A stretch of 18,454 nucleotides of DNA from Candidatus Gastranaerophilales bacterium. GTDB lineage: Bacteria; Cyanobacteriota; Vampirovibrionia; Gastranaerophilales; Gastranaerophilaceae. Both the position numbers and the translations under genes were made by a program. Positions 15,396 through 18,454 of this stretch are shown here, in pieces. The stretch spans positions 1-18,454 of the forward strand of contig CALUUL010000038.1 of the NCBI GenBank assembly GCA_944323945.1. Reading direction: 5' to 3'. A model generated the notes under the pieces. The model had not been told where the DNA came from, did no database searches, and saw only the letters and a list, made by a program, of their open reading frames with translations. How positions within the stretch are numbered: the first letter of the stretch is position 1; each line of letters begins with the position of its first letter.

Positions 15396-15418
15396 TTTAT
15401 ATTTTGTTTTGGTATATT
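15389..15418 (+). promoter_or_regulatory. 12-base tandem repeat abutting a -10-like element
   Basis: Two head-to-tail 12-base units, ATTTTGTTTTAT and ATTTTGTTTTGG, match at their first 10 bases. The second runs directly into TATATT (15413-15418), a good -10. No normal -35 exists at 17 bases, so the repeats may stand in for it or bind a regulator. An AAGGAAC ribosome site precedes the GTG start at 15454. Confidence 0.4.
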
Positions 15419-15453
15419 CATAAAAAACTAAGTAAATAAAAAGGAACTTAATC

Positions 15454-16320
15454 GTGACAAATACACTTAGTCGAGATATAAAAATAAAAGAACAGTTTTA
15501 TAATAAGTATGTTTCTTCCCCAATTAAAAAGACTGATGATATAGAAAGTCGATTATTTAAAATATTTGAAGATGAATTGAATTCGAATAATTCAGTATTA
15601 CTAGCATACAAACCATTAGCAATTAGAAAGCTTGCGAGATTTCTAACCGGTGAAATAAAACGTTCTGCTTCTGTCGGTATCGCAGGAGAAACAGCAAGCG
15701 GAAAATCTACAATTACTCTTGATATTATCGATACAATTGAAATTTTTGCGAACCTCTTTAATTTTGGGAAGGTAATAACACGTGTTAATACAGACGATTA
15801 CTATTATGATCGTTCCAAAGAAGTAAAAAAAGCCGGAGGAATGGCAGAATTTGCTAAAAATTATGATTTTGATGTTCCTGAAGCATTGGAACTTGATTTA
15901 ATGTATAAACATATTAATGAATTATTATCAGGAAAGTCAGTAATGCTTCCGAAATATGACATGTCCGGGACTACAATCAGATGGGATAATTATACTTTAG
16001 CAGAACCTTCCCAAATTATCATTTCTGAAGGTTTATTTACACTTACAGAAAAAATCAAAAATGCTTTCGATTTTAAAATTTATGTTGATATTGATAGTAA
16101 AATTCAAAAAGAAAGATTTTATGTTAGAGCAGAAGAAAGAGGACTTGGGGAATCTGCACATAAAATATATGAAAATGCATCAGAAAAAGCACAAATATAT
16201 ATAAGACCCTGCAGAAAAGATGCAGATATTGTTATATCTGGAGAAGCACAGAGAAGTGGATACAAAATATTTTTAAATAAAATATTAGCAATAGTTAAAG
16301 AATTACATTTTTCTAAATAG
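15454..16320 (+). CDS. Uridine kinase / phosphoribulokinase-family protein
   Basis: This 288-residue kinase has the uridine kinase/PRK P-loop fold. Walker A is GETASGKS (78-85, lysine 84); NTDDYYYDR (112-120) is the substrate-binding block, with the double aspartate and tyrosines typical of Udk. NYDFDVPEA (136-144) and PKYDMSG follow, and a lid-like ERFYVRAEERG (from about 225) is rich in arginine. It would phosphorylate uridine or cytidine, or a related ribose compound. The first 70 residues before the P-loop are extra compared with the ~210-residue bacterial Udk and have no motif I can name. Translation starts at GTG, 7 bases after AAGGAAC; no nearby ATG fits better. It leads a four-gene run with nadD, yqeK and a YjjG-type nucleotidase, pointing to nucleotide and NAD metabolism. 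Confidence 0.85.
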   Translation: MTNTLSRDIKIKEQFYNKYVSSPIKKTDDIESRLFKIFEDELNSNNSVLLAYKPLAIRKLARFLTGEIKRSASVGIAGETASGKSTITLDIIDTIEIFANLFNFGKVITRVNTDDYYYDRSKEVKKAGGMAEFAKNYDFDVPEALELDLMYKHINELLSGKSVMLPKYDMSGTTIRWDNYTLAEPSQIIISEGLFTLTEKIKNAFDFKIYVDIDSKIQKERFYVRAEERGLGESAHKIYENASEKAQIYIRPCRKDADIVISGEAQRSGYKIFLNKILAIVKELHFSK

Positions 16321-16328
16321 GAAACAAA

Positions 16329-16928
16329 ATGAGTGAGTGTTTATATCAAGGCAGTTTTAATCCAATTCATAATGCTCATATAGAAGTAGCAAAATATGCA
16401 ATCGAACAATTTGGATTCAAGCGAATTGTGTTTATACCTGCATTCAAACCACCACATAAAGATTTAAAAAATTTTAATGCAGATAATGCAATACATAGAC
16501 TAAACATGGTAGAACTTGCATTGGAAGATTACCCGTATTTTGAGGTTTCTGCAATAGAGTATACAAGAAACGGACCATCTTATACTTATGATACAATTCT
16601 ACAAATATATCAAGTTGTAAAACCTAAAGAGAAAATAAACTTTATTATCGGAACAGATGCTTTTAAAAAGATTGAATCTTGGAACCAATCACAAAAATTG
16701 AAAGATCTAATAAAATTTATTCTTTTTGTAAGAGAGGATAATTTTGATGAAACCCCATACTTGCAATTAAAGGAAAAAGGATACGAATATCAATTAATGA
16801 AAATGCCATATATTAATATTTCATCAAGTGAAATAAGAGAAAGAATTAAGCAAGGCAAGGATATTTGTGATATAGTACCAAAGAAGGTAGCAGAATATAT
16901 AAAACAAAATAATGTATACAATATATAG
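16329..16928 (+). CDS. nadD: Nicotinate-nucleotide adenylyltransferase
   Basis: This 199-residue enzyme joins ATP and nicotinate mononucleotide to make deamido-NAD, a step in cytosolic NAD synthesis. The nucleotidyltransferase signature QGSFNPIHNAH (7-17) contains the two catalytic histidines 14 and 17. FIPAFKPPHKD (36-46) binds substrate, IIGTDAF is the conserved middle strand, and ISSSEIR (164-170) is the second ATP-binding motif. Length and motif order match bacterial NadD. An AGGAAA site just before the ATG and an 8-base gap from the preceding gene indicate one transcript. It overlaps yqeK by 17 bases, a common bacterial pairing. Confidence 0.96.
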   Translation: MSECLYQGSFNPIHNAHIEVAKYAIEQFGFKRIVFIPAFKPPHKDLKNFNADNAIHRLNMVELALEDYPYFEVSAIEYTRNGPSYTYDTILQIYQVVKPKEKINFIIGTDAFKKIESWNQSQKLKDLIKFILFVREDNFDETPYLQLKEKGYEYQLMKMPYINISSSEIRERIKQGKDICDIVPKKVAEYIKQNNVYNI

Positions 16929-17490
16929 TATTGAAGAAATCAAAGAAAAACTAAAACTTTGTCTTTCATACGAAAGATATATTCACTCCATTGGAACAAT
17001 GGAAAAGTCAATGGAACTTGCAGAAAGATTTAATCTAGATATAGAAAAGGCACAAGTAGCAGGGCTTTTGCATGATTGTGCAAAATGTCTTACTAATGAA
17101 GAACTTGAAAAATATAAAGAATATTTTGAAGAATGTGAAAAATTAAGCAATAAAACTTGGCATGCGCCTGTTGGCAAAATTATAGCTCAAAGAGACTATG
17201 GTGTAACTGATAAAGAAATACTTTCTTCTATCAGATGGCATACCATCGGGAAAATAGATATGACAGATTTTGAAAAAATCATATTTATTGCAGACAAAAT
17301 TGAACAAAGGACAAGAGAAGCAGATTTTAGAGAAAAAATAGAAAAAGCATTAAACAAAAGAAATAATTTAGATGATGCTATGCTAAAAAGCTTTAAAATA
17401 ACAATAAAAAGTCTTTTAAAGAGGAAACTTCCAATTTGTTTTCAAACAATTGAAGTATATAATAACCTATTAGAAAAAACGTTAAAATAA
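16912..17490 (+). CDS. yqeK: YqeK-family HD-domain Ap4A hydrolase
   Basis: This 192-residue HD-domain protein matches YqeK, which splits diadenosine tetraphosphate symmetrically into two ADP. Metal ligands can be followed in order: His25 (YIHSIGTM), HD at 54-55 (GLLHDCAK), His84 (TWHAPVG), His110 (RWHTIGK) and Asp128 (FIADKIE). The spacing is typical of the family. It overlaps the end of nadD by 17 bases, as in many bacteria, where yqeK is often followed by the ribosome silencing factor gene rsfS. Here rsfS is absent and a HAD nucleotidase gene follows after one base. Ap4A hydrolysis fits a nucleotide housekeeping operon. Confidence 0.92.
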   Translation: MYTIYSIEEIKEKLKLCLSYERYIHSIGTMEKSMELAERFNLDIEKAQVAGLLHDCAKCLTNEELEKYKEYFEECEKLSNKTWHAPVGKIIAQRDYGVTDKEILSSIRWHTIGKIDMTDFEKIIFIADKIEQRTREADFREKIEKALNKRNNLDDAMLKSFKITIKSLLKRKLPICFQTIEVYNNLLEKTLK

Positions 17491-17491
17491 T

Positions 17492-18166
17492 ATGAAAATA
17501 GTTTTACTTGATATTGACGATACCATTTTTGATTTTTACGAAAGTGCAAAAGCAACAATACTAAAATGTTGTAAAGATTTCAACATTGAATTTACAGATA
17601 AAATGATAGCTCATTATATGGAGCAAAATGAATTTTTATGGGGACAATTTGAGAAGAAAGTTATTACACGTGAAGACATATTCAGGAAAAGATTTCCAGA
17701 ATTATTTAAAGAATATGGTATAGATATTGATGGAATTGAGTTTGAAAAAGCTTTTCAAAAATATTTTAAAAGCGAATATAAATTAATAGATGGTGCCATA
17801 GAAATCATAAAATATCTAAGTGGAAAATATGATTTATATATAGTATCAAATTCATTAATAGATACTCAAAGAAAAAGACTCACTGCTGCCGGAATAATTG
17901 AATATTTCAAAGATTTATTTGTATCTGATATTGTCGGCTACCAAAAGCCCACAAAAGAATTTTTCAATTGTTGTTTTGAAAGAATACCCGGTTTTGATAA
18001 CAGAAATACAATTATCATAGGAGATTCTCTTTCTTCTGATATAAAAGGCGGTTATAATGCCGGAATAAAAACTTGTTGGTTCAATCCAAATAGAAAAATA
18101 AACAAAACAGAATATAAAGCTGACTATGAAATAGCCAGCCTTAATGAATTAAGAAATATATTATAG
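17492..18166 (+). CDS. YjjG/YfnB-type HAD-superfamily nucleotidase
   Basis: This 224-residue HAD hydrolase probably removes phosphate from nucleoside monophosphates. The nucleophile motif is DIDDT (7-11, with Asp7 nucleophile and Asp9 acid/base). Motif II is VSNS (118-121), the conserved lysine is in YQKP (Lys152) and motif IV is GDSLSSDIKGG (177-187). The helical cap between residues 15 and 95 is the C1 type seen in YjjG of E. coli and YfnB of Bacillus, which act on pyrimidine and non-canonical nucleotides. Substrate cannot be read from sequence; 5'-nucleotidase or house-cleaning activity suits the operon. It begins one base after the yqeK stop with no clear ribosome site, so coupling is likely. 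It ends two bases from an opposing gene, with no terminator between them. Confidence 0.88.
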   Translation: MKIVLLDIDDTIFDFYESAKATILKCCKDFNIEFTDKMIAHYMEQNEFLWGQFEKKVITREDIFRKRFPELFKEYGIDIDGIEFEKAFQKYFKSEYKLIDGAIEIIKYLSGKYDLYIVSNSLIDTQRKRLTAAGIIEYFKDLFVSDIVGYQKPTKEFFNCCFERIPGFDNRNTIIIGDSLSSDIKGGYNAGIKTCWFNPNRKINKTEYKADYEIASLNELRNIL

Positions 18167-18167
18167 A

Positions 18168-18416
18168 TTAACGAATTAAATTCAATATAGAATTTCCATT
18201 GTTAGAATCTTGTCTGTATGATTCAGCATTATGTACAGGTGTTCCCTTTATTGTATATGTTTTTCCACTTAACATAACAATATCTGTATCTTCATCGTTT
18301 TTTGAAGGTTCTAATGCAAAGATCATAGAAGAATTAATAAAATGTTCTTTTTTATCATCTTTAGTTCTTATTTTAACTAAAGTAGGAGTATTGCATCCTA
18401 TCGGCTTAGTGTTCAT
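18168..18416 (-). CDS. Small FlbD-like protein
   Basis: This 82-residue protein has a core resembling FlbD, a small protein usually found in flagellar operons. The pattern is LVKIRTKDDKKEHFINSSMI (split about 13-32), then IVMLSGKTYTIKGT, matching the family order of strand, 'x-F-x-I-N' turn, and 'l-x-G-x-x-Y-x-V'. The family role is poorly defined. The N-terminus and Asn/Ser-rich tail lie outside that core. An AAAGG site 8 bases before the ATG supports this strand and start over the overlapping plus-strand frame, which would make a low-complexity hydrophobic peptide. No flagellar gene is present in the window, so it may be an orphan paralogue. Family assignment is by eye. Confidence 0.6.
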   Translation of the reverse strand: MNTKPIGCNTPTLVKIRTKDDKKEHFINSSMIFALEPSKNDEDTDIVMLSGKTYTIKGTPVHNAESYRQDSNNGNSILNLIR

Positions 18417-18454
18417 ATGTCTTACCTTTCTTGTTTATTATCTTTAATAACAAG

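Noticed and set aside
18199..18447. Plus-strand open frame of 82 codons overlapping the FlbD-like gene
   Set aside because: It encodes a Ser/Leu/Ile/Val/Phe-rich low-complexity peptide, lacks a ribosome site and lies antisense to a frame with a good ribosome site and a recognisable core.
1..18454. Mobile element, prophage, CRISPR array or defence island
   Set aside because: No transposase, integrase, terminal inverted repeats, regularly spaced repeats or defence-gene cluster could be found; composition looks even across the window.

Overview
The window is AT-rich (roughly 30% GC by eye) bacterial chromosome, densely packed with 18 credible protein genes on both strands. I see no tRNA, rRNA, CRISPR array, insertion sequence or phage module. 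The likely source is an uncultured gut member of the non-photosynthetic cyanobacterial sister group (Vampirovibrionia/Melainabacteria, order Gastranaerophilales). The grounds are a DUF3326 protein (a family typical of Cyanobacteria and plants), a large type IV pilin-like protein, a group 2-like sigma-70 factor, a short ribosomal S1 protein, and an N-terminal 'SFKG' tag on one protein. This placement is an inference from gene content.

Layout. (1) 1-2649, plus strand: isoleucyl-tRNA synthetase without its first ~50 residues, ending at a strong hairpin that can terminate transcription from both sides. (2) 2724-6250, minus strand, read right to left: a BlaI-type repressor, an unknown 126-residue protein, a UPF0173 metallo-beta-lactamase-fold hydrolase, a DUF3326 protein and a pilin-like protein. 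Overlaps or zero spacing tie them into two tight blocks. A promoter and a perfect 19-bp inverted repeat precede the repressor. (3) 6394-10212, minus strand: a 1272-residue protein that looks like two SF1 (UvrD/Rep) helicases in tandem, the first with ruined catalytic motifs and the second intact. (4) 10213-10499: a divergent control region with a good promoter and nested short repeats. (5) 10500-14996, plus strand: a sigma factor; ribosomal S1 overlapping a small P-loop kinase; a secreted SH3-like protein; and a protein-kinase-fold protein. (6) 15000-15266, minus strand: a small unknown protein. (7) 15454-18166, plus strand: a nucleotide/NAD operon of uridine kinase-like protein, nadD, yqeK and a YjjG-type HAD nucleotidase. 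(8) 18168-18416, minus strand: a small FlbD-like protein.

How the genes fit together. Most are housekeeping: aminoacylation, translation initiation, NAD synthesis, nucleotide and dinucleotide clean-up. The points that stand out are the tandem dead/live helicase, the altered HIGH signature of the IleRS, a 14-bp perfect hairpin inside the start of the S1-coupled kinase gene, the kinase-fold protein with an arginine where the ATP-binding lysine is expected, and an orphan BlaI repressor beside genes of unknown function. I found no single obvious defence or mobile system.
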